47,168 nt of DNA from Afipia sp. (GCA_017474385.1 JAFVHU010000004.1:1-47168); one strand, 5' to 3'; positions 32,770-42,297 are shown, counted from the first letter of the stretch. The notes: generated from the sequence alone by a model not told the origin. Numbers and translations are program-made.

Positions 32770-34011
32770 TTGTGTGAGATGGGGGCCAAGGTGACGTATA
32801 AAGAATTAACCACAGCTACTGAGATCAATTTCCTCAGTATTCTAAGTTCAAAGCAACATTCTGTCGAAGTCTCGCGTGAACGTCATAACTTGATTGTGTC
32901 GCGTGTGCAGTGGTCAGCCGGTGCACTTTCAGTCGTCACACTCGCCTGGATTGTGATTGATGCATTTACTATGAGCTGGCCGCTCTGGGGCATCCTTGCA
33001 ATCGAGCGCATGTCCGCCGCAGCGGCATTCTGGATGCTTGCGTCGCATCGATTCAAGGTAGGGAGATCTGGCTCGGCCTATGTTTCGGTCGGAGCTCTGA
33101 TCTCGATTCCAGCTGTTTTCCTCCTGGCTGCGCACTTCACATTTCAGTATTTTCCGTATTTCGACCAGTCGATATTTGTGTCGACCGCATATTTGTATGC
33201 ACCATTTCTGATCGCCGTCAGCTTGAGCGTATTCCCATTAACTGCGATTGAGAGTGCTTTGCTAGGCGTTCCTATATTTGTAGTTGCGACAGTGTCGATT
33301 GTTTCAACGCCGGATTCGTTTGGCCATGTCTCCGCATCTGCAACACTTCTGCGATTGTTTCTTATCGCAGGAATTTCCTCTATTGCCGGCATGAGCCAAC
33401 TCCGTTTTCTAATGGTTCTCACCGAGCAGTCTATACAAGACCGGATGACAAGCGCGTTGACCCGAAGTGTCGGCGAGCAGCGGATCAACCTGCAATTTGC
33501 GTTGGCAACGCGAAAACAACATTCAATGGCAGTCCTGTTTATCGACCTGGACAACTTTAAGTCTATTAACGATCATTATGGACACGAGGCCGGTGATGCC
33601 GTCTTGCAGCAGGCTGCCTGGTCGATTCGCCAAACTCTGCGTCGCCATGATACGCTGGTGCGATGGGGTGGCGAGGAATTCGTCGTCCTTTTGCCGCGAA
33701 CCGATACTCCCGGAGCTCGAGCAGCTGTCGAGCGGATCGCAAGTGTCGGTCTTGGACTTCGCCCAGACGGCGTACCGGTCACTGCAAGCATCGGCATCGC
33801 GGAACGCGTCAACGACAGGACATCCTGTCCAACGAAGCTCCTCGCATTAGCTGACAAGCGAATGTACGCGGCAAAGACCGCAGGCCGTAACTACTATGTC
33901 GATGGCAGCGGCGAGACGGCACGCTTTCTCCACCTAGATGAAAATCAATCCGCAAATCTCGCTGTCCGCGAGTCCGTTCGGTGCGACACCCGACTAGAGC
34001 TGGCCGCCTGA
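32770..34011 (+). CDS. Membrane-anchored diguanylate cyclase (GGDEF)
   Basis: Enzyme of up to 413 residues making c-di-GMP from two GTP. The start may be TTG 32770 or, more likely, ATG 32779 (MGAKVTYKE). Six hydrophobic helices (about 50-225) form an unnamed membrane sensor, followed by the GGDEF domain (about 235-390): RMTSALTRSVGEQRINLQF, DLDNFKSINDHYGHEAGD, then RRHD-TLVRW-GGEEF. The active-site GGEEF is intact, and the RxxD inhibitory site stands five residues before it, so product feedback is expected. It converges with a chemoreceptor gene across a shared terminator. Codon use is less GC-biased than that of its neighbours. Confidence 0.92.
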   Translation: MCEMGAKVTYKELTTATEINFLSILSSKQHSVEVSRERHNLIVSRVQWSAGALSVVTLAWIVIDAFTMSWPLWGILAIERMSAAAAFWMLASHRFKVGRSGSAYVSVGALISIPAVFLLAAHFTFQYFPYFDQSIFVSTAYLYAPFLIAVSLSVFPLTAIESALLGVPIFVVATVSIVSTPDSFGHVSASATLLRLFLIAGISSIAGMSQLRFLMVLTEQSIQDRMTSALTRSVGEQRINLQFALATRKQHSMAVLFIDLDNFKSINDHYGHEAGDAVLQQAAWSIRQTLRRHDTLVRWGGEEFVVLLPRTDTPGARAAVERIASVGLGLRPDGVPVTASIGIAERVNDRTSCPTKLLALADKRMYAAKTAGRNYYVDGSGETARFLHLDENQSANLAVRESVRCDTRLELAA

Positions 34012-34058
34012 ACGGATCAGCCATTTCTGTAAGAGAACCTCTGGGAAGTGGCGAAGGA

Positions 34059-34116
34059 GATGGTAAGCGCATCGATCTCATAGATCATAAGAGAGGCGAT
34101 GCGCTTACCATCTTTT
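34059..34116. terminator. Strong hairpin between convergent genes
   Basis: GATGGTAAGCGCATCG (34059-34074) and CGATGCGCTTACCATC (34097-34112) are perfect 16-base complements around a 22-base loop and are followed by TTTT. The hairpin sits 47 bases after the GGDEF stop and 54 bases from the end of the opposing chemoreceptor gene, so it can stop transcription from both sides. Confidence 0.85.
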
Positions 34117-34169
34117 GTATATCCTATTCAGAACTGCATAAATTTGGAGAAGCTAACGCTATCCAGCTG

Positions 34170-36272
34170 TCACGCAGCCTTGATGTTTAGCAAGAACGTC
34201 TCAACCTGCCGGCGCATCGTTTCGGATTGCATCGACAGTTCCCCCGACGCCGCGAGAACCTGGTGAGCGGCTGCCCCGGTGTCGCCTGCGGCCTGCGTTA
34301 CCCCGGAGATATTCAGCGCGATTTCGCCAGTACCAACTGCCGCTTGTTGAACATTACGAGCGATCTCCTGGGTGGCCGACCCTTGTTCTTCGACGGCGCT
34401 GGCAATCGCGGACGCGACCTCATTCATCTCGTTGATGGTGGTACTGATACCCTCAATCGCTCTTACCGCTTCGCTGGAAGAAGTCTGGATAGAAGAAATT
34501 TGGGCGCTGATTTGATCGGTTGCTTTCGCGGTTTGCTCAGCGAGACTCTTGACCTCGGACGCCACTACGGCAAATCCCCTGCCAGCATCGCCGGCGCGTG
34601 CCGCCTCAATCGTCGCGTTGAGTGCCAGAAGATTGGTCTGGCCGGCAATTTCGTTGATCAGTTTGACTACATCGCCGATGTTAGCAGCTTCGTTTGAGAG
34701 GCCTTGAACCGTTTTGTTTGTACGTCCTGCTTCAGCGACCGCTTTCTGAGCTATTGCGGCTGATTGCGCCACCTGGCGGCTGATCTCGGCAACGGAGCTG
34801 GCTAACTCCTCCGATGCGGCAGCAACTGTTTGCACGTTCGAGGATGCTTCCTCCGTCGCCGCCGCAACCGCATTCGCTTGGTTGCTAGTTTCTTCGGCGG
34901 TCGCAGTCATCGACGCGGCGGTTGTCTGCAGTTCCGTTGAAGCTGAGGCGACGGACTTCAACACCATCGAGATATCCGAGTCGAATTGTTGGGTCAGATC
35001 GTTCACCCGCGTCGCGCGAGCCACGCGCTCGCTGATTGCCGCCGCCTCCTTTGCAGCAAGTTCCTTGGCCTTGATCATGTTTTCCTTGAAGATCAATACT
35101 GCCCTGGCCATGAGACCGATCTCATCCTTCTTGTCGGTTTCAGGTATCTCGACAGTGTGATCGCCGCCGGCAAGCTTGCCCATTGCCGCTACCATTCTGA
35201 GTATGGGCGGCACGATGGAACGGTTGGTCAGATAGACGACCGTGACGGCGACACCGATGCCCGCGCCCAAGAGCACCCAAAGCAGTATCATCAAGAAACT
35301 GGTTTCGCTAAGAACGGCGGCGCCATCCGTTCTCAGATTGTCCTGCTGTCGGGCAACCATCCCACCGGCACGCGCGCCATCGGCGTTTCTAGCCCCTGCA
35401 AAGATATCCAGAAGTTTGTTGGCGCGGGGCGCTGCTTCGTTGGTCAGAAACCATTGCGCCATGTTCCAGCGATCCGAGGCTCGAATTTCAAACATCTTCT
35501 GGGGTAATGGTGCAAATTTGGCACGAGCTTCGACCAATGAATCAAATGAGATTTGCTGATCGGGTGTCATCTCGGTTCGACGTTTCTCGACCGCATCGAA
35601 CTTCTTCTGGTTGAGTGCCCAGAGTTCCTCAAATTCCTTCTTGAAATTCACATCTGCGGTCAGCAAATAAGCACGAATCGTCCCGATCGCCATTGCCATG
35701 CTGCCGCGCAGATCAGCAAAGTCGATCAGCAAGCTTTTGCGCTGATCCGTTGATGCGATTTTGCCTTCTTCGTTGATGATCGTAGTCGCTTTCTGCAGCA
35801 TGAGAGAAGCGAGAGGCGCAGCCTCCGTCGCCAGGACCTTTGCTGCCGGTTGCTCCTCCAGCGTATGTGCGATGGCCTCGGCCTTGTCCTGCGCTTTCCG
35901 CAGTTCATCGAGCAACGGCTTCGCCTGCTTCCACTCCTGTTTGTTCTCTTCAACGGTCCAGTGAGTCGACAGGCGATCCATCTCGGAGCCACGGGCATCA
36001 ATGTCCTTCCAGAGGGCCGCGCGTTCCGCTTTGAAAGCCTGATTTCCAGTGAGCAACCAGCCTCGCAGCGATGCGAGAGAGGCATACACACTCGATACGA
36101 CGTCGCTTGCGGTCATCGCCGTTGGAACACGAAGATTTACGGTTCGGTCAGTGGCGTTGCTCACCGACACGACTTTCATGATGGTCGTACCGACCACGGC
36201 AGCAAGCAGCATGCACAGGATACTGAAGCCAAGGATCAGTCGGCCCCGGATATTCAAGCGAAGTATTTCCAT
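34170..36272 (-). CDS. Methyl-accepting chemotaxis protein with HAMP
   Basis: Transmembrane chemoreceptor of 700 residues. Helix 1 (about 12-32) and helix 2 (about 330-350, [20 protein letters not shown]) bracket a large periplasmic four-helix sensor (about 33-328). A HAMP domain (about 352-405) and a signalling coiled coil follow, with the hairpin tip [20 protein letters not shown] and [20 protein letters not shown]. There is no CheB/CheR pentapeptide tail. The ligand is unknown. It lies downstream of the PAS chemoreceptor on the same strand, 266 bases apart, so it is probably a separate transcript. Confidence 0.93.
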   Translation of the reverse strand: MEILRLNIRGRLILGFSILCMLLAAVVGTTIMKVVSVSNATDRTVNLRVPTAMTASDVVSSVYASLASLRGWLLTGNQAFKAERAALWKDIDARGSEMDRLSTHWTVEENKQEWKQAKPLLDELRKAQDKAEAIAHTLEEQPAAKVLATEAAPLASLMLQKATTIINEEGKIASTDQRKSLLIDFADLRGSMAMAIGTIRAYLLTADVNFKKEFEELWALNQKKFDAVEKRRTEMTPDQQISFDSLVEARAKFAPLPQKMFEIRASDRWNMAQWFLTNEAAPRANKLLDIFAGARNADGARAGGMVARQQDNLRTDGAAVLSETSFLMILLWVLLGAGIGVAVTVVYLTNRSIVPPILRMVAAMGKLAGGDHTVEIPETDKKDEIGLMARAVLIFKENMIKAKELAAKEAAAISERVARATRVNDLTQQFDSDISMVLKSVASASTELQTTAASMTATAEETSNQANAVAAATEEASSNVQTVAAASEELASSVAEISRQVAQSAAIAQKAVAEAGRTNKTVQGLSNEAANIGDVVKLINEIAGQTNLLALNATIEAARAGDAGRGFAVVASEVKSLAEQTAKATDQISAQISSIQTSSSEAVRAIEGISTTINEMNEVASAIASAVEEQGSATQEIARNVQQAAVGTGEIALNISGVTQAAGDTGAAAHQVLAASGELSMQSETMRRQVETFLLNIKAA

Positions 36273-36538
36273 CTGATTTTCTTCCCCATGGCTGGCCCCG
36301 CAGTAAACAGGTCCGGCGATTAGTTGGATTGTTGTCGTTCTTACGCCCGGCTTACAAAAACGTGTTATCTGTGTGACGACGTGTCATCTGTGTGCTGATG
36401 AAAGTCTCGCCAAAGAGACTCTTCAAACCCGCGACACGTACAGAAATCCGGATCGCCGTACTCGCAAGCAATCATATCGAGAAGCTTCTGCTTTCGATTG
36501 GAACCCGTTCCTACGCCGCCTCTGTTCCACGCGATTAC
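36273..36538. other. Gap with an imperfect 19-base-period direct repeat
   Basis: No gene is seen. CGTGTTATCTGTGTG (36361-36375) is repeated as CGTGTCATCTGTGTG (36380-36394), 14 of 15 bases alike and 19 bases apart, about 90-120 bases before the chemoreceptor ATG. This could be a tandem activator site. GTCTC/GAGAC near 36408-36422 can form a small hairpin after the PAS chemoreceptor gene. Confidence 0.35.
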
Positions 36539-38212
36539 CTACCGTCCAATACTGGCGGCCTCAGCAGCCGCGCGCTGCATGCTCAACGACATCTCGCTCG
36601 TCACCGTGCTCTGCTCCTCGACCGCTGCCGCGGTTGATGTCACATACTCGCTGACGTTCTGAATCGCTTGCTTGATCACGTTGAGCGCACCGACGACATC
36701 TCCCGAAATGGCGTTCAGTGCCGCGATCTCTTCCGAGATCTTGTCGGCGGCGTCCTTGACCTGACTGGCAAGCTTCTTGACTTCGGATGCGACGACCGCA
36801 AAACCTCTGCCCGCTTCGCCCGCGCGAGCCGACTCGATGGTGGCGTTGAGAGCCAGCAGGTTGATCTGCCCGGTGATATCTCCGATCATTTCGACAATGC
36901 CGCCCATCGACTGAGCCGCCATGCTGAGACGCTGTGCCTTCTCGTCAGCGGCGTCGACGCGAACTACCGCCAGGGATGCAGTTTCCTTCGACTTGACCAT
37001 TGCCTCCGAAATCTCTGACACCGAGGCATTTAGCTCCTCGGCCCCTGCGGCGACCGACTCCATCATGGAACGGACTCGCTCGCTCTTCATCCGCGCGATC
37101 ACTTGCGCTGTCGTATCCGTCGCATATTTGACCACCTTGAACGGCTTGCCGTTCAGGTCGATGATGGGATTATAGGACGCCTGAATCCAGACATCCTTGC
37201 CACCCTTGTCCATGCGCTTGTATTCCGCCGCCTGATAGTCGCCCCGGTTGAGACCAGCCCAGAACTCGCGATATGCGTCGCCGGCGCGTTCGGAAGGATC
37301 AACGAACATGCTGTGATGCCGTCCCTCAATTTCGCGAAGCGAATAGCCGAGGGCACGAAGGAAATTGTCGTTCGCCGTCAGGACAGTGCCATCCATGTTG
37401 AATTCGATCACCGCCTGCGATTTATCGATTGCCGCGACCTGACTTGCCAGATCGACATTGTGCAACTTCTGCTCGGTGATGTCGGTTGCCAGCTTCACGA
37501 CCTTGAACGACTTCCCATTCTGGTCGAGGACAGGATTGTAGGAGGCAAGTATCCAGATGTCCTTGCCGCCCTTCCCGATGCGCTTGTACTCCGCCGCCTG
37601 GCATTCGCCCCGATGAAGACGGGCCCAGAATTCCCCATACTCCACGCTGTCACGTACCGTCGGTTCGACGAACATGCTGTGGGGCTTGCCCTGAATCTCC
37701 GCCAGCGAATAGCCGAATGCGTTCAGGAAATTCTCATTGGCCGTCAGGACAGTGCCATCCATGTTGAATTCGATCACCGCTTGCGCCCTGCCGATCGCTG
37801 CTGCCTGGGCTGCAAACTCCAGATTTTGTAGCCGGAGTGTTGCATCGGCCCACTCGATCACAATGCCCGCGCAGTGGTCGGCCTTGTCCTTAAGCGGTGT
37901 TGCAACGAGATCGAAGTTCCGGCCTCCAATCTGGATTGTTGCCCTGTGCGTCGTATTGAGGTTCTCCAAGATCCGGCGCTGATGGTTCGGATCTTTATGA
38001 AACACGTCGATGTTGCTTCCGATCAGGGTGGCAGTGCTGAAGCGGGGCAGATCTTTACGAATGTCGGACTCCGCCCCCTTCAGAAGCTCTATGACAGCCT
38101 TGTTCATATAAATGATCGTCAGGTTTGCATCCACGACCATCACGTTGGCAGTCACGAAATCCGCGGCAATCGATCGTGCAAACTCACCCTTGCTGGGGGA
38201 CCGCTGAAACAT
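36539..38212 (-). CDS. Soluble PAS-PAS chemoreceptor (BdlA/Aer-like)
   Basis: Cytoplasmic chemotaxis receptor of 557 residues from ATG 38212, with GAGG ten bases upstream; the frame is open 25 codons further, without support. An N-terminal PAS-like domain (about 15-120) is followed by two near-identical PAS domains (about 130-245 and 255-370), both with [16 protein letters not shown] and HSMFV. A short MCP signalling domain carries [20 protein letters not shown] and [20 protein letters not shown]. There is no membrane helix or HAMP. PAS pairs of this kind bind haem or FAD in Aer/BdlA relatives; no binding residue can be fixed here. The globin-sensor gene lies just upstream on the same strand. 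Confidence 0.92.
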   Translation of the reverse strand: MFQRSPSKGEFARSIAADFVTANVMVVDANLTIIYMNKAVIELLKGAESDIRKDLPRFSTATLIGSNIDVFHKDPNHQRRILENLNTTHRATIQIGGRNFDLVATPLKDKADHCAGIVIEWADATLRLQNLEFAAQAAAIGRAQAVIEFNMDGTVLTANENFLNAFGYSLAEIQGKPHSMFVEPTVRDSVEYGEFWARLHRGECQAAEYKRIGKGGKDIWILASYNPVLDQNGKSFKVVKLATDITEQKLHNVDLASQVAAIDKSQAVIEFNMDGTVLTANDNFLRALGYSLREIEGRHHSMFVDPSERAGDAYREFWAGLNRGDYQAAEYKRMDKGGKDVWIQASYNPIIDLNGKPFKVVKYATDTTAQVIARMKSERVRSMMESVAAGAEELNASVSEISEAMVKSKETASLAVVRVDAADEKAQRLSMAAQSMGGIVEMIGDITGQINLLALNATIESARAGEAGRGFAVVASEVKKLASQVKDAADKISEEIAALNAISGDVVGALNVIKQAIQNVSEYVTSTAAAVEEQSTVTSEMSLSMQRAAAEAASIGR

Positions 38213-38342
38213 CTGATAACATCCTCTTTTTTCTAATTCGGTTTGGGGAAGGATCTGCGGTGGCCAATCAAACGAGGCACAATTCAATCGTTGTCTCGCA
38301 ATGCATTACTGAAATGCGGCTCATGCTTTGTGAGACCACGCT

Positions 38343-38798
38343 TTAGTCAACTAGCCAGGACGTGTAGGATGAAACCGCCAAGGCCATATCAAGCGCGACG
38401 TACTTGTCGAGCGTCGAAACAAAACCCGCCTTGACCGGCAACGACAAGGGCGCGTTGAGCACCACCTGCGAGAAGTCAATTTTGATTTTCGTGTATCCGG
38501 CGATGTACCATTTTGCATCAAGGCCTATTTCACGGTGCTTGATGCCGATGAGTGATGCGCTGTTGAAATACTTCTGGTCAAACCGGCTCCTAAAAAGCGA
38601 GTTCCAGTGCATTCTCTGTTCTATCGTCAGGCATTCAATCGTTTGATCGCTTAACACCAGATCAACGTCTGATTTCCGCACACTGGCGTAGAAATCTCCG
38701 ATAACGTCGACGGCACGATGTTCGACGAGCGACCAGATCGCCTCGGCGTTGCGCATGGCTTCCGGGTCAATGTCGAGAATGGTGATCAGTTTTTCCAT
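38343..38798 (-). CDS. Stand-alone globin-coupled-sensor domain protein
   Basis: Protein of 151 residues from ATG 38798; the longer frame upstream has no ribosome site. It is a complete sensor globin: AIWSLVEHRAVDVIGDFYAS (A/B helices) and the proximal-histidine segment IGIKHREIGLDAKWYIAGY, matching the GxxHxxIGLxxxWY pattern of HemAT and protoglobin-like sensors, with more helices after it. It should bind haem and O2 or NO. No output domain is attached. The PAS chemoreceptor follows 130 bases downstream on the same strand, so the globin may act as a detached sensory subunit; this is inference. Confidence 0.88.
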   Translation of the reverse strand: MEKLITILDIDPEAMRNAEAIWSLVEHRAVDVIGDFYASVRKSDVDLVLSDQTIECLTIEQRMHWNSLFRSRFDQKYFNSASLIGIKHREIGLDAKWYIAGYTKIKIDFSQVVLNAPLSLPVKAGFVSTLDKYVALDMALAVSSYTSWLVD

Positions 38799-38842
38799 AA
38801 TTGCCCCAACAATTGAAATAGGATTGGCTGTTAATCGGCGCG

Positions 38843-39367
38843 TTAAGTCGAAGGCAATTGAACCTCTGCACTCTGCATTTGAGCAACGACGCAAAAGCAA
38901 TCGCTCGATAGGGTCAAATTCCCAATCTCGATAATCTGCGGATTCATCGTTGTAATTGGCTCGACAACTCCACTGGCGCGCCCGTGTGATTTCCTAGGCG
39001 GTTCGGGGCAAATTCTTGCTTGGTTAATGACGTGCCTCCCGAGTTCCCGGCCAAGAGTTGCGGTGAAACGAGGTCTTCCGATGAAGCGGGTGATTAGCTC
39101 TTTCAGCTCCGGGAACTGTCTTGATCGAAGCGCCGGCAGCACAGACCTTGCGGTCAGGTTCCGATGTCTGATCTTTCTTCCGTTTGGTTGCCGTGCCTGG
39201 CCTAGGTTTAGATAATGGGATCTAATCTTGTGAAATCTGCGAACAATTTCAGGATGCTGCCCGAGAATGACAGGAATGGGCTGACCGCACGCAGACAACG
39301 AGCCATGGAATCGTCTAGGGATGGGAGAGCCAGCCGCACAATAGTCACCAGACCCAACACTCGCCAT
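38843..39367 (-). CDS. Doubtful 174-codon open frame
   Basis: A frame of 174 codons with no recognised domain, no clear ribosome site and mixed composition, filling the gap between the globin and LysR genes. The region ELKELITRFIGRPRFTATL looks protein-like, but the rest is rich in Arg, Pro and His as in shadow frames. I list it only because nothing else occupies 38799-39409. Confidence 0.2.
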   Translation of the reverse strand: MASVGSGDYCAAGSPIPRRFHGSLSACGQPIPVILGQHPEIVRRFHKIRSHYLNLGQARQPNGRKIRHRNLTARSVLPALRSRQFPELKELITRFIGRPRFTATLGRELGRHVINQARICPEPPRKSHGRASGVVEPITTMNPQIIEIGNLTLSSDCFCVVAQMQSAEVQLPST

Positions 39368-39409
39368 TTGTCGTCTCGTACCTAAATGGACATTTGCATT
39401 TCGTTATTC

Positions 39410-39430
39410 TAGTTCGCGAATCGTGAACTA
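39410..39430. promoter_or_regulatory. Inverted repeat before the LysR gene
   Basis: TAGTTCGCG and CGTGAACTA (8 of 9 complementary) around AAT, centred 75 bases before the LysR ATG: a good dyad for a LysR-type autoregulator. A direct repeat GGTTAAC (39448-39454 and 39459-39465) lies between it and the gene. Confidence 0.45.
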
Positions 39431-39494
39431 AGATTGTGATTTCAGATGGTTAACCATAGGTTAACGGATGCTCGCATTGATGCCGGAGGATCGC

Positions 39495-40346
39495 ATGCAA
39501 GCTGAAAACATCGGGGTGGAGCTATTTCGCACTTTCCTCGCGGTCAGCGAACTGCGCAGCCATAAGCGAGCGGCCGCTCATCTGCACCTGTCCCCGCCCG
39601 CGGTGAGCGGCCATCTCCGCCGGCTGCAAGACCAACTCGGCGTGAAGCTCTTTGATACAAGCGTACCGGGGGTTCGATTGAGCACCGAAGGTGCAATCGT
39701 TGTTGAAACGGCAAAGGACATTGTGAACAGCCACGATCGTTTGATCGAGCAGATACAGCAATCAAGAAGTGCCACGCCCGATCGTACAACAATTAGAATC
39801 GGCGTTCCTCATGAATTGCGCTGCTGGCTCTTGGTGCCATTGCTTGCTGAGGTTCAGAAAAGTCACCCGGAACTCGAATTTCAACTGCGGCGCGGATCAT
39901 CGACCTCGCTGTTGAATGAGCTGAAACATGGTGATCTCGACATTTGCCCCGCGGTCACCGCTACCCCTCCCCCAACCACTGTTCGGACTTACCAAGAGGA
40001 CGTGGTCTGGGTGAGCAGGCCGGATGAAGAGCACACCCTCGGAAATCCGGTCTTGATCGTAGCTCATCCTGACGGAAGCATCGTGCGAAACCTAATGCTG
40101 TCGAGTCTTGAAGACGCTAACATAAAGTACCGCGTCACATTCCAGGCGGCACATATCGATGGGGCAATTGCTGCTGTACGCCGAGGGTTGGGATGCATGG
40201 CGCTTCTACGATCGAATGCTGCGAGCGACCTGTTTCAAAGAAATGACTTGCCACCGATCCCGCATGCGTACTGGGGGATACACCTGCGGCAAACTTTACC
40301 CGTCATCGAGCGGCTCGCAGACGATATCTTGACAATATTACCCTGA
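39495..40346 (+). CDS. LysR-family transcription regulator
   Basis: Regulator of 283 residues. ATG 39495 is chosen because GGAGG stands five bases before it; an in-frame ATG at 39468 lacks a site. The N-terminal winged HTH (about 5-62: LFRTFLAVSELRSHKRAAAH and LHLSPPAVSGHLRRLQDQLG) is standard, followed by a type 2 periplasmic-binding-like effector domain (about 90-280). It has no divergent or clustered partner gene that would reveal its target; on both sides lie long gene-poor stretches. The inducer is unknown. Confidence 0.93.
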   Translation: MQAENIGVELFRTFLAVSELRSHKRAAAHLHLSPPAVSGHLRRLQDQLGVKLFDTSVPGVRLSTEGAIVVETAKDIVNSHDRLIEQIQQSRSATPDRTTIRIGVPHELRCWLLVPLLAEVQKSHPELEFQLRRGSSTSLLNELKHGDLDICPAVTATPPPTTVRTYQEDVVWVSRPDEEHTLGNPVLIVAHPDGSIVRNLMLSSLEDANIKYRVTFQAAHIDGAIAAVRRGLGCMALLRSNAASDLFQRNDLPPIPHAYWGIHLRQTLPVIERLADDILTILP

Positions 40347-40472
40347 CTCTGTGGTGCTTGCCCAATTGTAACGAGAGTACCGGTCACTGCAATCGACTTA
40401 TGTTGCCGTGCTATTTGAAGCCGCCTAACTCCTTGGAATGCTTGTTTGCAGGAGACCTTCGAACTGAAGTAT

Positions 40473-40658
40473 TTAAGCAAGCGCTGCTTCAGAAGCTCCT
40501 GCACACCGACGCCACTTTCGCGCTGAAAACGCAGAGACGGATGTTACGAAGTCTCTAGCAATCCTGTCGATTCCTTCAGGATCCAGCTTCCGCAGTTCAT
40601 CTGACTGGCCAAATCGAAGCGAGAGTCTCTTGGACCACGAGACGACATGACCAATCAT
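40473..40658 (-). pseudogene. Frameshifted remnant of a small DUF6455-like protein
   Basis: The minus frame MIGHVVSWSKRLSLRF, then DELRKLDPEGIDRIARDFVT, looks like the N-terminus of small rhizobial proteins that read about LDxxEIDRIARDVGVS (DUF6455-like, from memory). After that point the frame turns to unlikely sequence, while another frame offers GVQELLKQRLLKYF, which suits the family's next helix. A frameshift or decay is therefore likely. The rest of 40347-40775 shows no gene. Confidence 0.35.
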
Positions 40659-40775
40659 CGGAACACTTCGGAACGTCCCGTTCATCGCTCCATCGTTTCC
40701 TTCTGCATCTGAGCCAGATTCTTTCGCGGATTACCGAATCGCGTAGAATCGCAGCAAGCTTTCGTTGCTGGCCGC

Positions 40776-40919
40776 TCAGAACGCCCTTCGCCGGGGCTTT
40801 GGGCTATCGCCCTTCAAGCGATGAGGCCTGGTCTGAAAGTCCGCCCACATAAGGACAGTACCAAACATTACAAACATGACCACGATAATCGCGGACACAA
40901 TCATCGCATTGACGGGCAT
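40776..40919 (-). CDS. Small single-helix membrane protein, 47 residues
   Basis: From ATG 40919, with AGGGAGA about six bases upstream, it reads MPVNAMIVSAIIVVMFVMFG, then TVLMWADFQTRPHRLKG and a basic tail (SPKPRRRAF). One strong transmembrane helix (about 5-27) is followed by a short positive cytoplasmic tail. A perfect FNR/FixK palindrome stands about 62 bases upstream, which argues strongly for a real anaerobically expressed gene. The size and layout recall small subunits of respiratory oxidases (CcoQ, CydX), but no oxidase genes are adjacent and I cannot assign a family. Confidence 0.65.
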   Translation of the reverse strand: MPVNAMIVSAIIVVMFVMFGTVLMWADFQTRPHRLKGDSPKPRRRAF

Positions 40920-40973
40920 AATCAGTCTCCCTTTTGTCTGGGAACAGTGTGCACTACCAGACAAACGCGGTCT

Positions 40974-40987
40974 TTGATGCGGATCAA
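40974..40987 (-). promoter_or_regulatory. Perfect FNR/FixK box before the 47-residue membrane protein
   Basis: TTGATGCGGATCAA matches TTGAT-N4-ATCAA exactly and is centred 61.5 bases before the small-protein ATG, the distance shared by most boxes here. It lies 60 bases after the FNR-type regulator gene, on the same transcript direction. Confidence 0.75.
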
Positions 40988-41047
40988 ATCGCGTCAGCCC
41001 GGCTGAATTGGATTAGTCGGAGCAATCGAACGTGAGACAGTGAGGGA

Positions 41048-41764
41048 TCAGGCTGCGGCCAGCGCTTCGGCCCGTCTCGCATCCATCAGACGAACCCCTC
41101 CGGGAACGATGACGATGACACCGTCGCGCTCCAGCTTTGTCAGTGCCCGGCTGACTGTCTCAACGGTCAGACCAAGATAGTCCGCGATATCCTGCCGGCT
41201 CATCGGCAGGTAGACCGTCTTGGCCGCGCGGCCGATCACCCGCAACCGGTTCCTCCAGCCGATAAGAAATACCGCGACTCTTTTTTCGGCAGATCGCCGT
41301 CCAAGCGAGACCATGTGATCCTGAGCCTGTATGAGCTCCTGCTGCGCAAAATCGTTCATCCGCTGCAACATATGCGGTTTGCTCTCTACAAAGCGGGCAA
41401 AATGGTCTTTCATGAACCGGCATACCATCGCCGGTTCGATCGTATCCGCTGAGATGCCGTAAAAACCACCCGGCGCAACTCCAATGAAATCGCCCGGGAG
41501 CGAGAATCCGACGATTTGCCGCCTGCCGTCAGGTAGCAACTTGGAAAGGCGCACCGTTCCTTCCGACACATTGTAAACCGCATCGGAATGGTCTCCCTCC
41601 GCGAACAACGGCATCTTGGAACCAAAGCGCACGCGTTGCGACAGCCTTGCCAACTCCCGAAGCTCTTCTTCATCCAGCGCACCGCAGACGCTGAGCGATC
41701 GTATGACACACAGAAGGCAGCCTGCGATTTTACTGTCCAGACGACCTGATCCACTATGAGACAT
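41048..41764 (-). CDS. FNR-type [4Fe-4S] oxygen-responsive regulator (FnrN/AadR/FixK1 group)
   Basis: Crp/Fnr protein of 238 residues with the cysteine set of an oxygen-labile cluster: GCLLCVIRSLSVC (C-x2-C-x7-C, residues about 16-28) plus a central Cys in AMVCRFMKDHF (about 114). The nucleotide-binding-like domain and helix are followed by the HTH PMSRQDIADYLGLTVETVSR (about 185-205) with E-x-x-S-R for TTGAT sites. Rhizobial FnrN/FixK1 and R. palustris AadR have this design. The perfect boxes on either side (40974 and 41843) are natural targets. With FixK2 at the right edge and the regulator at 4345, the window holds three Crp/Fnr proteins. Confidence 0.93.
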   Translation of the reverse strand: MSHSGSGRLDSKIAGCLLCVIRSLSVCGALDEEELRELARLSQRVRFGSKMPLFAEGDHSDAVYNVSEGTVRLSKLLPDGRRQIVGFSLPGDFIGVAPGGFYGISADTIEPAMVCRFMKDHFARFVESKPHMLQRMNDFAQQELIQAQDHMVSLGRRSAEKRVAVFLIGWRNRLRVIGRAAKTVYLPMSRQDIADYLGLTVETVSRALTKLERDGVIVIVPGGVRLMDARRAEALAAA

Positions 41765-41842
41765 CTCGAACTTGCCTTCGCGATTTGCCGGATCACAAAG
41801 TGATCGTTTTCACGATACCATAACGACTTTGACGATGATGGG

Positions 41843-41856
41843 TTGATGCAAATCAA
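41843..41856 (+). promoter_or_regulatory. Perfect FNR/FixK box in the regulator-cytochrome gap
   Basis: TTGATGCAAATCAA matches TTGAT-N4-ATCAA exactly. Its centre is 71 bases before the cytochrome ATG (41921) and 85 before the divergent regulator ATG (41764), so it fits the cytochrome gene best but could also autoregulate the FNR-type gene. Confidence 0.75.
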
Positions 41857-41920
41857 TGCGAGAGGGGACGATTCCCGCAAGATCGACCCGCAAACGCGCG
41901 CTCACACCGAAACATCGACG

Positions 41921-42235
41921 ATGCGATATCTTTACGGCTGCATGGCGATCGCAATCATCCTGGCGACACCGGGTGAAGCGGCATCACCCGGCGAGCGGCG
42001 CGGTTTCGTTTTCGCGAAGACAAACTGTGCGCGCTGTCACGCCATAGACCGGTTCAATCCGAGCCCACTGAAGATTGCTCCCCCGTTCCGCGACCTCCAT
42101 CTGCGCTACAAAGTCGAGATGCTCGCAGAGGCCTTTGCGGAGGGAATCTATACCGGTCACCCCACTATGCCCGCCTTTCAACTCGATCCAGACCAGATCA
42201 ACGACCTTCTCGCGTTCATGAAGAGCCTCGAATAG
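41921..42235 (+). CDS. Small periplasmic class I cytochrome c
   Basis: Exported c-type cytochrome of 104 residues from ATG 41921; an open frame extends 26 codons upstream but would include the FNR box. The signal peptide MRYLYGCMAIAIILATPGEA has a likely cut before ASPGE. The haem motif CARCH lies at residues 36-40, and the distal methionine is probably in HPTMPAFQL (near 85). It carries electrons in the periplasm; the partner is unknown. FNR-type control suggests a microaerobic or anaerobic respiratory role. It is followed by an unknown gene on the same strand. Confidence 0.9.
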   Translation: MRYLYGCMAIAIILATPGEAASPGERRGFVFAKTNCARCHAIDRFNPSPLKIAPPFRDLHLRYKVEMLAEAFAEGIYTGHPTMPAFQLDPDQINDLLAFMKSLE

Positions 42236-42297
42236 AAATCCGACCGCCTTGCCCCGCAAACGAAACTACAGGGACAGCAGATGGAGAACCCCGCGCT

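Noticed and set aside
34059-34112. 16-bp inverted repeat as a mobile-element end or an attachment site
   Set aside because: Its position between two convergent stops and the following T-run explain it as a bidirectional terminator.
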